DNA from: JAFGUB01 sp050305515
Lineage (GTDB): Bacteria; Campylobacterota; Campylobacteria; Campylobacterales; Sulfurimonadaceae
Direction: 5' to 3'
DNA: 64,000 bases
Assembly: GCA_050305515.1 (NCBI GenBank)
Contig: JBNLFL010000040.1
Location: forward strand, 184,575-248,574
Part shown: piece by piece, positions 1-9,552 of the stretch
Layout of the letters: each line of letters starts with the position of its first letter
Numbering within the stretch: position 1 is the first letter of the stretch
Program-made: the position numbers and the translations under genes
The notes under the pieces: generated by a model
What the model was told of the DNA's origin: nothing
Database searches by the model: none
Seen by the model: the letters and a program-made list of their open reading frames with translations, nothing else

Positions 1-192
1 AAGTACGGTTTTATCTTGAAGGCTACACTGAGAAAGCAGCGTTTTTTTACAAGTAACGCCCAGTGCCTCTTCAAATTTGGTAAGATTTTCAAAATTACGA
101 CCCGTCACTTCAATCTCGTAATCTGCTTTGAGACCTTGGGCCAGCGCCAGCGCCATGGCGCCGTTACCGATGAAAGTGATGCTAGGCTTCAT
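1..192 (-). CDS. proC: Pyrroline-5-carboxylate reductase, N-terminal part (runs off the window)
   Basis: The last step of proline synthesis, NAD(P)H-dependent reduction of pyrroline-5-carboxylate, is the expected role. Only the first 64 residues are visible. They open with MKPSITFIGNGAMALALAQ, a Rossmann nucleotide-binding strand with a G-N-G-A-M glycine motif at residues 9-13, typical of ProC, and continue in frame to the window edge. The ATG at 190-192 lies 11 bases inside the end of fliW, so the two are translationally coupled. The rest of the enzyme is outside the window, so the family call rests on the N-terminus alone. Confidence 0.8.
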   Translation of the reverse strand, partial: MKPSITFIGNGAMALALAQGLKADYEIEVTGRNFENLTKFEEALGVTCKKTLLSQCSLQDKTVL

Positions 193-577
193 GTGCGTCC
201 TTTGAGAAAAACGAGTCGATTACTTCGGTCACACCGTATTCGGGGCGGTCATTGATGATGTGCTGGGCCATGAGCTGCACATCGGTGTTGAAAATGAGCG
301 GTGCGGCAAAATTGATGGTTGATTTTTCAATCGGGTTCTGGATCATGACAATGTTGAATATCAGCAGATTGCTTGCGTCATCGATCTGAAGTTTCTGCTG
401 CAGCGACGAGGGAATGTCAAATTCGTAGTTGCGAAGCACAAAAGGGTTGATGAGCGTGAATGAAGGCTCCGGGGCATTTACGCATTGCAGGCGCATGAAA
501 ACCTCGTCGATCTTTTTGAGTTCGAACTGTTTGATATGTTCGAATCCCAGAAGGGGGGCTTTTATGTCAAATACCAT
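182..577 (-). CDS. fliW: Flagellar assembly factor FliW
   Basis: FliW binds flagellin and, in Campylobacter and Bacillus, relieves CsrA repression of flagellin translation. The 131-residue protein has the usual family length and shows the family's conserved stretches: an N-terminal 'DIKAPLLGFEHIK', a central 'INPFVLRNYEFDIP' and 'FAAPLIFNTD'. A Shine-Dalgarno-like AAGAGAG lies a few bases before the ATG. The gene is divergent from bamD and overlaps proC downstream. A -10-like TAGAAT (minus strand, 607-612) precedes it, and a TTACATGTAA palindrome (587-596) falls in the presumed 5' untranslated region. It implies a flagellated organism. Confidence 0.85.
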   Translation of the reverse strand: MVFDIKAPLLGFEHIKQFELKKIDEVFMRLQCVNAPEPSFTLINPFVLRNYEFDIPSSLQQKLQIDDASNLLIFNIVMIQNPIEKSTINFAAPLIFNTDVQLMAQHIINDRPEYGVTEVIDSFFSKDAHEA

Positions 578-586
578 AGGACTCTC

Positions 587-596
587 TTACATGTAA
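587..596. repeat. TTACATGTAA palindrome, copy 1
   Basis: Perfect copy in the divergent fliW/bamD intergenic region, within the presumed fliW leader. Confidence 0.95.
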
Positions 597-671
597 ATTG
601 TGTCCCATTCTAGCATAACAACATTTAAACTGATTTTGCTAGAATATCCCTTTTCAAATCGGACCATAATC

Positions 672-1469
672 ATGAAATACATTTTTCTTCCTTTCACCCT
701 GCTGTTACTGTTGCTTTCAGGCTGTTCCAAAGAGGTGGATGAGTACAACAAACCCGCCGCTTACTGGTATGACAAAATGGTTGAGTCCGTCGCCAAGGGT
801 AACCTTGAAAAAGCGGACAGCTATTACAGCTCGCTACAGAGTGAGCATATCGGTTCACCTCTTCTGCGTGAGGCGACGTTCATTATGGCTCAGGCACATA
901 TGTATTACGAAGAGTACCTGCTCAGCGAGCACTTTCTCAACGAGTACATCAAACGCTACGCCAACCCCATTGAACGTGAATACGCCGAGTATCTGAAGAT
1001 CAAGGCCAAATACATGGCGCTGCCGCACCCAAGACGCGACCAGGGGCTCATTAATGAAGCGATTGATGCGGGCGAAGATTTTAAACGGACCTATCCGCGT
1101 TCTTCGTTTATTCCCGTAGTTGATACAATGGTAACGAGACTGGTTCTTGCACGTGCCTCGCTGAATGAATCGATCGCATCACTGTATGACCGGCTTGACA
1201 AGCCAAAAGCAGCGCAATATTATCGAAATATCAGACCGGAGTCATGGATCGACTGGAACGAGGTTGAAAAAGCGGAAGTACCGTTTTACCGCGGTATCTT
1301 TGAAGGTGACGGCAGTGAAAGCTGGTACGCGTTTTTGATTCCCGATACCCAGAGCGTCGTGTCACGTAACTCCATTGATGACACTGAGAAGCCCGTGCAT
1401 GAAAAAAGCTTGCAACAACGGCAGCAGCAAGAGAGTGATATGATGCGTCCCAAATCCGAGAGTCTATAA
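672..1469 (+). CDS. bamD: Outer-membrane assembly lipoprotein BamD
   Basis: BamD is an essential lipoprotein of the beta-barrel assembly machine on the periplasmic face of the outer membrane. The 265-residue product starts with a lipoprotein signal (MKYIFLPFTLLLLLLSGC; lipobox LSGC, acylated Cys near residue 18), followed by TPR-like helical repeats rich in Tyr/Ala/Leu ('AAYWYDKMVE', 'ADSYYSSLQ', 'YLLSEHFLNEYI') as expected for BamD/YfiO. I chose the ATG at 672 because it begins the signal peptide; the frame is open further upstream from 600 but that part is not signal-like. A -10-like TAGAAT lies at 640-645. No good Shine-Dalgarno is seen. Lon follows after 12 bases, a common neighbour in Campylobacterota. 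Confidence 0.88.
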   Translation: MKYIFLPFTLLLLLLSGCSKEVDEYNKPAAYWYDKMVESVAKGNLEKADSYYSSLQSEHIGSPLLREATFIMAQAHMYYEEYLLSEHFLNEYIKRYANPIEREYAEYLKIKAKYMALPHPRRDQGLINEAIDAGEDFKRTYPRSSFIPVVDTMVTRLVLARASLNESIASLYDRLDKPKAAQYYRNIRPESWIDWNEVEKAEVPFYRGIFEGDGSESWYAFLIPDTQSVVSRNSIDDTEKPVHEKSLQQRQQQESDMMRPKSESL

Positions 1470-1481
1470 ATCAGGAGTCCC

Positions 1482-3905
1482 ATGCAACTTAGCAACTACA
1501 GTGAATTTCCGACTGATCTTCCCATAATCGCGGAAGATGACCTCTTTTTATACCCTTTTATGATTTCACCGCTTTTCCTAAGTGATGAAGGCAATGTAGC
1601 CGCTGCAACCGAAGCGATTGAGAAAAATTCGCTCATCATCGTTTGCCCGACGAAGCCCGATCATGAAGGTGAACGCGACTTTGACGCTATTTACGATGCC
1701 GGTGTCGTCGGTTCGGTTATGCGTAAGGTTTCACTTCCCGACGGTCGTATCAAGGTACTTTTCCAGGGGCTTGCACGCGGACGGGTGCTTTCAAAAATTG
1801 ACGGCGATATCCTCAAAGGCAGGGTGGCGATTATTGAGTCGAGCAGTGCGAATGAACTGAAAATGAATGCCGTTTTGGAAGTGGTGCGTGAAAAAGTGCG
1901 TACCCTTTCGCAGATCAGCAACTATTTTCCGCCGGACCTGCTGCGCACAATTGAAGAGAACCATGAATATAACCGCATTGTCGATCTGATTTGCAGTTCC
2001 ATCAAGCTGAAAAAGCAACAGGCTTACGCACTTTTTATTGAGAGCAACGTTGAGAACCGCTATCTGACACTGATTGATTATCTGATGGATGAGATCGAAG
2101 CAAACAAACTTCAGCGCGAAATCCGCTCCAAAGTACACAGTCACATGGACCGCGTCAATAAAGAGTATTTTCTTAAAGAGCAGCTCAAGGAGATTCAGCG
2201 CGAACTCGGTGTCGATACCCAGCGTGACGAAGAGATCGAAGAGTATCGCGCAAAGCTTGAGAAAAAGAAAGACAAAATGGGCGAGGATGCCTACAAGGAG
2301 ACGCACAAGCAGCTTGAGCGTTTTGCCAGAATGCATCCGGATTCGGCCGATGCCGGTATGATTCAGACCTATCTTGAATGGGTACTTGAGATTCCTTTTG
2401 GTGATGAAGCAAAAAAAGCGCTCAAGATACAGGATGTTGAAAATCAGCTCAACAACGATCACTTCTCACTTAAAAAACCAAAAGAGCGGATTGTCGAGTT
2501 CTTCTCGGTCAAAGAGCTTCTTGAATTACGCGGTATTTCCGATAAAGAGGGACGCGGTGCGATTCTCTGTTTCGCCGGACCTCCGGGTGTCGGTAAGACC
2601 TCGTTGGCAAACTCCATTGCCGAAGCGCTGAAACGGCCTCTGATACGGATTGCTCTGGGCGGGTTGGAAGATGTCAACGAATTGCGCGGACATCGACGGA
2701 CCTATATCGGGGCAATGCCGGGGCGTATCGTTCAGGGGCTTATTGACGCCAAAAAGATGAATCCGGTGATTGTTCTTGACGAGATTGACAAAGTGGCACG
2801 AAACGGGCGGGGCGACCCTACGGCAGTCCTGCTTGAAATTCTTGATCCCGAACAAAATACCAGCTTCCGGGACTATTACCTGAATTTCAACATCGATCTC
2901 TCCAAAGCAATTTTTATTGCTACCGCCAATGATGTGGGACGTATCCCCGCACCGCTGCGTGACCGTATGGAATTTATCGGGGTCAGCAGCTATACGCCGC
3001 AGGAAAAATTTGAGATAGCCAAGCGCTATCTGCTGCCTCAGGAGATCAAAAAACACGGGCTTAAAACACGTGAAATAACTATTTCTAAAACGGCATTGGC
3101 AGAGCTTATCAACAAATATACCCGGGAAGCCGGAGTACGAAATCTGCGACGTCGTATTGCTGATATCGTCAGAAAATCTGCCAGAATGATTCTTGAAGAC
3201 CCCAGTTTGGAAAAAGTGAATATATCGCTTAAAAACCTCAAAAACTTTGTCGAGAAGAGTGTTTTTGAAATTGACAAAACCGATCATATCGCTCACATCG
3301 GTATTGTTAACGGTCTGGCATGGACAGCCGTTGGCGGTGATGTTTTGAAAATCGAAACCATCCGTATCAAGGGTAAGGGCAATATGCAGATTACCGGCAG
3401 TCTGGGTGACGTTATGAAAGAGTCGGCCCGCATTGCCATGAGTGTGGTTAAAACGCTTATTGATTCGGGCACCCTCGGTGTCGATCACGCGATTATCCCC
3501 CTCAGCCCGAAAGAGGAAGAAGAACAGCAGCCTGTGGACGCGAGTGAGGTGTATAAGCGTTATGACCTGCATATTCATGTCCCTGACGGTGCAACGCCCA
3601 AAGACGGTCCCAGTGCAGGCATTGCCATTTCAACGGCGATTGCATCGATACTCAGCAATAAAAAAGTACAGCCTGATATTGCAATGACCGGCGAAGTTTC
3701 TTTGACAGGAAACGTGTTGCCAATCGGGGGGCTCAAGGAAAAATTGATTGCAGCCCATCGTGCCGGAATGAAAAAGGCTCTGATTCCGCAGAAAAACTAT
3801 CAGCGTGACCTGGATGAAGTTCCGGATGAGGTGAAAGAGAATCTTGAAATTATTGGAGTATCACGTATAGAGGAAGTACTTAAAATCATGCTCGTCGAAG
3901 CATGA
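1482..3905 (+). CDS. lon: ATP-dependent protease Lon (endopeptidase La)
   Basis: Lon degrades misfolded and regulatory proteins in the cytoplasm. The 807-residue protein has the full family layout: an N-terminal substrate-binding domain (about 1-200), a coiled helical linker, an AAA+ module with Walker A GPPGVGKTS (about 366-374) and Walker B VIVLDEID (about 429-436), and a C-terminal protease domain with the catalytic Ser in DGPSAG (about 711) and the Lys in GGLKEKLIAAHRAG (about 754). A 'CAGGAG' ribosome site precedes the ATG. It sits directly after bamD and is probably co-transcribed. It ends facing the response regulator, with an 18-bp palindrome between them. Confidence 0.97.
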   Translation: MQLSNYSEFPTDLPIIAEDDLFLYPFMISPLFLSDEGNVAAATEAIEKNSLIIVCPTKPDHEGERDFDAIYDAGVVGSVMRKVSLPDGRIKVLFQGLARGRVLSKIDGDILKGRVAIIESSSANELKMNAVLEVVREKVRTLSQISNYFPPDLLRTIEENHEYNRIVDLICSSIKLKKQQAYALFIESNVENRYLTLIDYLMDEIEANKLQREIRSKVHSHMDRVNKEYFLKEQLKEIQRELGVDTQRDEEIEEYRAKLEKKKDKMGEDAYKETHKQLERFARMHPDSADAGMIQTYLEWVLEIPFGDEAKKALKIQDVENQLNNDHFSLKKPKERIVEFFSVKELLELRGISDKEGRGAILCFAGPPGVGKTSLANSIAEALKRPLIRIALGGLEDVNELRGHRRTYIGAMPGRIVQGLIDAKKMNPVIVLDEIDKVARNGRGDPTAVLLEILDPEQNTSFRDYYLNFNIDLSKAIFIATANDVGRIPAPLRDRMEFIGVSSYTPQEKFEIAKRYLLPQEIKKHGLKTREITISKTALAELINKYTREAGVRNLRRRIADIVRKSARMILEDPSLEKVNISLKNLKNFVEKSVFEIDKTDHIAHIGIVNGLAWTAVGGDVLKIETIRIKGKGNMQITGSLGDVMKESARIAMSVVKTLIDSGTLGVDHAIIPLSPKEEEEQQPVDASEVYKRYDLHIHVPDGATPKDGPSAGIAISTAIASILSNKKVQPDIAMTGEVSLTGNVLPIGGLKEKLIAAHRAGMKKALIPQKNYQRDLDEVPDEVKENLEIIGVSRIEEVLKIMLVEA

Positions 3906-3914
3906 TTTTCTCTG

Positions 3915-3932
3915 CCTTACATGTAAGGCACT
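3915..3932. terminator. Palindrome between convergent lon and receiver genes, contains TTACATGTAA copy 2
   Basis: The TTACATGTAA core (3917-3926) is extended to an 18-bp dyad (TGCC core GGCA, starting near 3913) in the 30 bases between the lon stop and the receiver stop. It could form a stem-loop on either strand and act as a bidirectional terminator, although no U-tract follows directly. Confidence 0.45.
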
Positions 3933-3935
3933 TAT

Positions 3936-4313
3936 TTAGAAAATCAGCTGCTCGATCTTTTCGATAACATCTTTTTCGCGAATCGGCTTCATCAGAAAAC
4001 CGTTTGCACCGCATTCGAGCGCTTCAGCTTTTTTCGTTTCATCCGTAGTCAGGACTATAATAGGAAGTTCCTGAAGTGTTTCGTCGGCACGAACCACTTT
4101 TAGCATTTCGATACCCCCCATAACCGGCATAATGATATCAAGAAGAACAATATCAATATCCGGTTGCGTTTTCAAAATGGCAAAAGCATCAGCACCGTTT
4201 TTGGCTTCAATTACTTCACTGACGCGGGCTGATTTTTTCAACATGGACTTGAGCAATTTGAGGTTGATCATGTCATCATCAACAGCAAGCACTCTTAACG
4301 CTCTGTCATTCAT
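3936..4313 (-). CDS. Single-domain CheY-like response regulator
   Basis: This 125-residue protein is a bare receiver domain. It has the acidic pocket 'AVDDD' (12-14), the phosphoacceptor Asp59 in 'LLDIIMP', the switch Thr in 'IIVLTTDE' and the Lys in 'FLMKPI'. There is no output domain, so it probably acts as a phosphate carrier or binds a protein target. It is the last gene of the leftward operon, 10 bases after the NIT hybrid kinase, which is its likely partner together with the HPt protein. The target cannot be read from the sequence. Confidence 0.9.
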   Translation of the reverse strand: MNDRALRVLAVDDDMINLKLLKSMLKKSARVSEVIEAKNGADAFAILKTQPDIDIVLLDIIMPVMGGIEMLKVVRADETLQELPIIVLTTDETKKAEALECGANGFLMKPIREKDVIEKIEQLIF

Positions 4314-4323
4314 CGCTCAATCC

Positions 4324-7300
4324 TTAAATAAACTTCTCTATCATGAGACGGAGAAGATCTTTGTTCATTATATTTTTAATGATTTCATCTGTATAACTGC
4401 GATCGTCCTGCACTTCATCAGTTGCCGTGTCTATAAGCATAACTAATGCTGGCTTCATGCTGATACCAGATATGATATCATGTAGTTCCTTAAGACTCAT
4501 CCCCAGGGAATCTTTATCAAAGAGGATAATTTTATATTGATTGTTCTGCAGGCGATCACGCAGCTCCTGATCCGTTGAGACACTCTCATAGGAGTTGTGT
4601 AATTCATCAAGCAGATGCGAAAAGAGTTTTCGTTCAAGAACACTGTTTTTATACAACAAAACATCCCTGCCTACTTTGGGCACTGTTTCCTCAGGAATCG
4701 GTTCAGGTTCAACCGCAGCGGCTATCGGTTCCTCAATTTCTTCAATTTCCTCCGTGACATTTTCTTCTACAGCAGGCTCATGCGGTGGTGTAGGTTGAGG
4801 TGTTGAAACTTCTTCCGTGGGAGCGATCTGGTTTGGAACCACCTGAGACGCTGTTGCAGGAACGACATCAATGATTTTGTGAGCTATGAAGCGGTTGAGT
4901 AGCGTGATGATCTCGGTTCGTACGAGCGGTTTGGTCGTGTACTCATCCATGCCAACTTCCATAAAGCGTTCACGGTCACCTTTAAGGGCATTGGCAGTCA
5001 AGGCAATGATAGGAACATGAGGCTGATTGAAGTCTTCTTCGTAATCGAGGATTTCCTGTGTGGCTTCCATACCGTCAAGGACCGGCATTTGGATATCCAT
5101 GAAGATGACATCGAAATCGTTGTTTTTGCGTTTTTCGAATGCTTCGAGTCCGTTACTGGCGAGGGTGATTTCCAGACCAAGGTCTTCAAGTGTACGTTTG
5201 ATCAGCTTCTGGTTAATGATGTTGTCTTCGGCAACAAGAACTTTGGCTGAGAATTTTGATGTCTTTTCATTGAATTTTTTTCGTTTGCTCTTTTTGTCTT
5301 TGGCAACTACAGAATTGGGATCATAAGAGTCCAGAACGGCTTTGACCTTCGTACTGTTGATCGGTTCATACATGACTTTATGCAGATTGAGTTCAAGAGA
5401 ATCGATCTGCTTCATGTAATAGGATTTTGTAATGAGAACCAATTGCTGATTGAGTTCTGCGTATTCGCGCAGCATGGCTTCGTCAACGTCATCGTAATCG
5501 ATAAAGAGCATGTCATATTTGACCTGCTGTTCCAGCGCATGCAGTTCGGAAATATTGTGGAATGCCGTAAAGTTGACGCCCAGGAACGTAAGATACTCTT
5601 TGAGGTAGCTGTTCTGGGTTTTAAGTTTGGTCCCATTTTCAAGAATGAGTGTATTGATATTGCCGTAAGTGCCTTCAATAGACTCGTTAAGCGTTTCGAT
5701 CTCTTCAAATTCCAGAGTGAAGAAGAATGTGGTCCCCTGTCCGGCTTCGCTTTCAAGATCAAGCTGTCCGCCCATGAATTCCACAAAACGGCTGGAGATC
5801 GTCAGCCCAAGGCCGGTACCACCGTATTTTCTGGTAATAGAAGTGTCTGCCTGAGAGAACGCTTCAAAGATTTTAGCTTTTTGTTCGTTACTGACACCGA
5901 TACCGCTGTCCTGAACCGAGAAATGTACTTTCGCACGGCCGGGGTTTTCAGATTCGATACGTCGGATATCGACATTGATGCTACCGCCGCTGTTGGTAAA
6001 CTTGACCGCATTGGAGAGCAGGTTGATAACAACTTCTTTAATCTTGGTCGGGTCACCTTTAAGCGGACGCTCGAGTTTCGGATCGATAAAACAGCCAAGA
6101 TTGATATGCTTTTCGGATGCGCGCACCGCATAGACTTCAACTGCACTTTCAAATTCATCAATCGGGTTAAAGACGATTGATTCAATCTCGATTTTATTGC
6201 TTTCAATTTTAGAGAGGTCAAGAATGTTGTTGATGATCTCAAGCAGGTTCTCGGAGCTTTTTTCGATAATATCGATAAATTCGCGCTGCTCATCCTGAAG
6301 ATCGGTGTCTTTGAGCAGTTCGGTAAATCCGACGATACCGTTAAGCGGTGTACGAATTTCATGTGACATATTGGCGAGGAACATCGATTTGGCTTCACTC
6401 GCTTCCATCGCATACTGTTTGTCGCGTCGGGTCTGTTCAATAATACTTTCAAGCAATGCATACGCCTGAGCCGTACCCTGAGTGGTTTCAAGGTTGATAT
6501 CCTGCGAAAGAATATCGGACATATCGGTATCCTGTGCATTTTCAGCAACGTGTGAAAGTACCGATTCAAGGTTTTTGATGTTTTTCTGAATTTCGTTAGC
6601 CAGAATCATACCGAGCAGGCCAATCAGAACGGAGACGATCCAGATAATAATGGCCGTGACAAGGATTTTAACCGCTTCATCCTGAACAGCGGCCGCACGT
6701 GCATCCATGGCAGCAAGCAGCAGCGCTTCGGCATTATCCATAAGATTGGCTTTTTCCGAGATCATGGCGAACCAGATACCGGCATTTGTTTCATAGTCGC
6801 CGTCTGCCGCCATTTGCATAATGTCGGCACGTACGGAAGCAATATCTTCAAAAAGCTCGAGATTGTCCTCATTTTTAAAGATGTCGCGCATTTGTGCTTT
6901 CGCAACAGGGTTGATCAGGGCGTCATAGTTATAGGAGTCGGATTGTCCGATGAAACGCAGCCATGTAGTAATATCTTCGGTTTCCAGTGCTGTTTTTCGT
7001 GCCAGCGGATAGGCAATCAGGTCACGTTCAGAGGCACTGTAGGCTTTGGAACGTGCGATAGAAAGATAGGTGGTGGAAAGGGAGTTGATCTCGGCATCAA
7101 CCTGAAGTGCCGCGATCTCTTCAAGCATCGCCAGAATACGGAGCTGGGCATTGCCGTAGATATCAAAGAATATTTCCGTAAATTCTACTTTCTGTTCATC
7201 AACTTTAGGGCGGATATCATCAATACTTTCTCTGATCTCCCGAATCGCTTTAAGGTTGGAAACGGTTGATTTTTCCGTACTGAGAATAACATTTGAACCA

Positions 7301-7593
7301 ATGGTCGAAAGATATTGCTGAAGTTTTTGGTCGACAATATCGCGCTGTGCTTTGAGCGATTTGAAGGTAGTAGGGGAGGAGTTACCCATATACATAACGG
7401 TCATACCGCGTTCACGCGAAATATTGGTGATTACCTCATTAAGTTCTTTGTTTTCCTGTAGCTTTGCCTGAAGCAGCTGTGCACGCTGATAGCTGTTATA
7501 GGAGTTGTAAACGTAGTAACTTGCAAGTGTAAACAGAATCAGAATTGGAAAGAGACTGATTAGTCGGAGTCGGTTTTTAAGTCCAAATTGCAT
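4324..7593 (-). CDS. NIT-domain hybrid sensor histidine kinase with two receiver-like modules
   Basis: A membrane sensor kinase of 1089 residues. An N-terminal membrane segment (about 11-30) and a second near 310-330 bracket a periplasmic helical domain containing 'NISRERGMTVMYMGN', characteristic of the nitrate/nitrite-sensing NIT family. Then come a linker, HisKA with His411 in 'MSHEIRTPLNG', an HATPase domain with 'KFTNSGG', 'DSGIGVS' and 'GTGLGLTI', and a REC domain with Asp833 in 'FMDIQMPVLDG'. A Pro/Glu-rich spacer leads to a C-terminal receiver-like fold ('DVLLYKNSVLERKLF', 'KIILFDKDS') that lacks a normal phosphorylation pocket. It lies between the HPt gene and the single receiver, suggesting a phosphorelay. 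The ligand is a guess; some NIT domains do not bind nitrate. Confidence 0.9.
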   Translation of the reverse strand: MQFGLKNRLRLISLFPILILFTLASYYVYNSYNSYQRAQLLQAKLQENKELNEVITNISRERGMTVMYMGNSSPTTFKSLKAQRDIVDQKLQQYLSTIGSNVILSTEKSTVSNLKAIREIRESIDDIRPKVDEQKVEFTEIFFDIYGNAQLRILAMLEEIAALQVDAEINSLSTTYLSIARSKAYSASERDLIAYPLARKTALETEDITTWLRFIGQSDSYNYDALINPVAKAQMRDIFKNEDNLELFEDIASVRADIMQMAADGDYETNAGIWFAMISEKANLMDNAEALLLAAMDARAAAVQDEAVKILVTAIIIWIVSVLIGLLGMILANEIQKNIKNLESVLSHVAENAQDTDMSDILSQDINLETTQGTAQAYALLESIIEQTRRDKQYAMEASEAKSMFLANMSHEIRTPLNGIVGFTELLKDTDLQDEQREFIDIIEKSSENLLEIINNILDLSKIESNKIEIESIVFNPIDEFESAVEVYAVRASEKHINLGCFIDPKLERPLKGDPTKIKEVVINLLSNAVKFTNSGGSINVDIRRIESENPGRAKVHFSVQDSGIGVSNEQKAKIFEAFSQADTSITRKYGGTGLGLTISSRFVEFMGGQLDLESEAGQGTTFFFTLEFEEIETLNESIEGTYGNINTLILENGTKLKTQNSYLKEYLTFLGVNFTAFHNISELHALEQQVKYDMLFIDYDDVDEAMLREYAELNQQLVLITKSYYMKQIDSLELNLHKVMYEPINSTKVKAVLDSYDPNSVVAKDKKSKRKKFNEKTSKFSAKVLVAEDNIINQKLIKRTLEDLGLEITLASNGLEAFEKRKNNDFDVIFMDIQMPVLDGMEATQEILDYEEDFNQPHVPIIALTANALKGDRERFMEVGMDEYTTKPLVRTEIITLLNRFIAHKIIDVVPATASQVVPNQIAPTEEVSTPQPTPPHEPAVEENVTEEIEEIEEPIAAAVEPEPIPEETVPKVGRDVLLYKNSVLERKLFSHLLDELHNSYESVSTDQELRDRLQNNQYKIILFDKDSLGMSLKELHDIISGISMKPALVMLIDTATDEVQDDRSYTDEIIKNIMNKDLLRLMIEKFI

Positions 7594-7605
7594 GGCATTC
7601 CCTTC

Positions 7606-9543
7606 TTAAAGTTGAGCAATCAAGCTGGAGTAGTTTTGGAGCGCTGTTTTGGCTTTTTGCGCATCATTTGTTTGAGACAATACCTGAAGCTCGGCAGAGA
7701 TTTGTGTCAGTCTCAGGTTATCGCTGATTCCTTTGAGGTTTCGTGCCGGTTTTTGCCACTGTTGCGGTTCAAAAGCTCCGATAGCGCTTTGAAACAGGGT
7801 TTCGCTCTGCTTGGCTTCATATGTAAACTCTTCCATCAGATCTCTGACAATGCTTTCAGGCAGTCCAAGTTCTCCGGCTGTTTTTTGAATATCGTATTGC
7901 AGCGCATTGAGAGCGATTTCACTCTGTAGAGGTGCTTCAATCGTTTCAGGTTCTTCTGAGAGTTCGATATCGAGAAGTTCCTTCTTCAGCACTGGTTCAT
8001 TGTGAGGTGTATAAGGTTCTGGCTCCACGATAAGCATTGGTTCGTCATCCATCTGCTTGAGGCCGGCAAACGGTTCTTCTTCATTGATTGTCGGAGCAAA
8101 AGGCTCTTCAGATGATACGTTATCCGATACGGGTGTTTCAAAATATGCGGGATTTTCCGGAATATCAAAAGCCTCATCCGTTACACGCTCTTCGGGTGAA
8201 TCAACAGGTTCTATGGGCGTGTCGTAGGATTTGATTCCGATAAGCATGTCATCATCGGAATCTGCGCTCTGCTCCGGTTCGGTTTTAAATGCTGGTGCAA
8301 AGGGATAGATATCGTCATCCGAAGCTGATGGAAGTTCGGGTTCAGAGGGGAGCTCCTGCTCCGGTGTCATAATGGCTTCTTCCTCAGGTTCTTCATAGCG
8401 TGACACATCATCAGAAACGTCACTGCTCATATCCAGTTGGGCTGATTCATTGCCTTCGAGTTTGGCAATTAGGTGATAGTAGTATTTCAGATTGGCCGAG
8501 ATTTCATCAAAATCCTTGGTCGTATTGATAATACTCAACACTTCAAAGGAGTCTTCAATGCGCAGATTCGCTGCAACGCCTTTGAGTTTGTGCGAAAGGG
8601 TTTTGATGGTTTCAAGATCGTTGGACGCAAGGGCATCAAAAAGCGGATCATGAAAATCATGGGATTGCTGAATAAAGTCGCCGATAAACTCCTGGATCAG
8701 GTCAACAGGAAGCCCTAACTCCTGCGCAGCAATATTGGGATCGTAGCTGTAGTCACGATTGACGCTCAGGTTATCAATGAATGATTTGTCATTTGCTGTC
8801 AGGCGGTCGCCAAGCATTGGAATATCAGGGAGGTTGGATCGTTTTGGAGATGATGGCATACTGACCGGCTGAGGCGCCGTTTCGGTTTCGAAAACAGGTT
8901 CTTCTATGACTGGGAGATCAGCCGGTTCCGGCATGACGGCTGCTGGTGCGGTATCTTGATAGATATCGTCAACATCGAGTTTAAATGGCTGGTTCTCTTC
9001 ATAAGAAGGCGTAATAGAGAGAGGCTCCGGTTCATATGAGGTATCCGGAACGTCAAAAATATCCGGTTCGTTCAGTTCTGTACCCGGCATGTCATCAAAG
9101 TTGGGCAATGTGACATCTGGAAGTGATGTCGCAATTTTAGATGGTACCGGTTTGGTAGCAACCGTTGGCATGGGATGCATCTGCACGTCTTGCGCTATTT
9201 TGGCATCTTCTTCCGCACTGAGGGGTTTGAGGCCCTGAAGTTGAATCAGATACCCCTCGTTTGAAGGAGTAGCCGAAAGATAAAAAGGGCGAATGACAAG
9301 GTTACATGTAAAGTTGCGCGAAGGTGTATGAATGATGGCCTTGGCATCTTCAGCATCCGCGTGCAGGACAAAGTCAATCCATTCAAAGTTTTTGAAGTTG
9401 TGAATGTACCCCGGACGTTTTACGAACAGATCGGCAAAATCATTGCAGTGTTCAAAGAGTGATCCGGCGGTACTGAATCCCAAATGCTTCAGGTCGTCAT
9501 CATCAATTCCGAGAAATTTTTTGTTATTATCGTAGATCAGCAT
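7606..9543 (-). CDS. PAS-like/HPt phosphotransfer protein with one intact and one degenerate HPt domain
   Basis: A 645-residue soluble protein in the same operon as the hybrid kinase. The N-terminal 130 residues look PAS-like. A first HPt helix bundle follows with the phospho-accepting His318 in 'LSHKLKGVAANLR'. A long acidic, Pro/Glu-rich, probably disordered stretch (about 370-545) leads to a second HPt-like bundle at the C-terminus, in which the matching motif reads 'ARNLKGISDNLR', so the His is missing. Both bundles are preceded by the same 'ELGLP-S/D-I/L' lead-in, so the second looks like a duplicated copy that lost catalysis. It probably shuttles phosphate between the hybrid kinase and the single receiver. 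Confidence 0.75.
   Translation of the reverse strand: MLIYDNNKKFLGIDDDDLKHLGFSTAGSLFEHCNDFADLFVKRPGYIHNFKNFEWIDFVLHADAEDAKAIIHTPSRNFTCNLVIRPFYLSATPSNEGYLIQLQGLKPLSAEEDAKIAQDVQMHPMPTVATKPVPSKIATSLPDVTLPNFDDMPGTELNEPDIFDVPDTSYEPEPLSITPSYEENQPFKLDVDDIYQDTAPAAVMPEPADLPVIEEPVFETETAPQPVSMPSSPKRSNLPDIPMLGDRLTANDKSFIDNLSVNRDYSYDPNIAAQELGLPVDLIQEFIGDFIQQSHDFHDPLFDALASNDLETIKTLSHKLKGVAANLRIEDSFEVLSIINTTKDFDEISANLKYYYHLIAKLEGNESAQLDMSSDVSDDVSRYEEPEEEAIMTPEQELPSEPELPSASDDDIYPFAPAFKTEPEQSADSDDDMLIGIKSYDTPIEPVDSPEERVTDEAFDIPENPAYFETPVSDNVSSEEPFAPTINEEEPFAGLKQMDDEPMLIVEPEPYTPHNEPVLKKELLDIELSEEPETIEAPLQSEIALNALQYDIQKTAGELGLPESIVRDLMEEFTYEAKQSETLFQSAIGAFEPQQWQKPARNLKGISDNLRLTQISAELQVLSQTNDAQKAKTALQNYSSLIAQL
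9302..9311. repeat. TTACATGTAA palindrome, copy 3
   Basis: Perfect copy inside the HPt protein gene, read as Thr-Cys-Asn. Confidence 0.95.
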
Positions 9544-9552
9544 CCTGCCTCC

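Noticed and set aside
600..671. Upstream extension of bamD
   Set aside because: The extension would place 24 non-signal residues before a perfect lipoprotein signal and runs through the promoter-like TAGAAT.
2526..3578. 350-codon open frame on the minus strand inside lon
   Set aside because: Shadow of lon; composition rich in Phe/His/Asn from reversed codons, no domain.
5380..6180. 266-codon plus-strand frame inside the hybrid kinase gene
   Set aside because: Lies opposite the kinase catalytic core, which is unmistakable.
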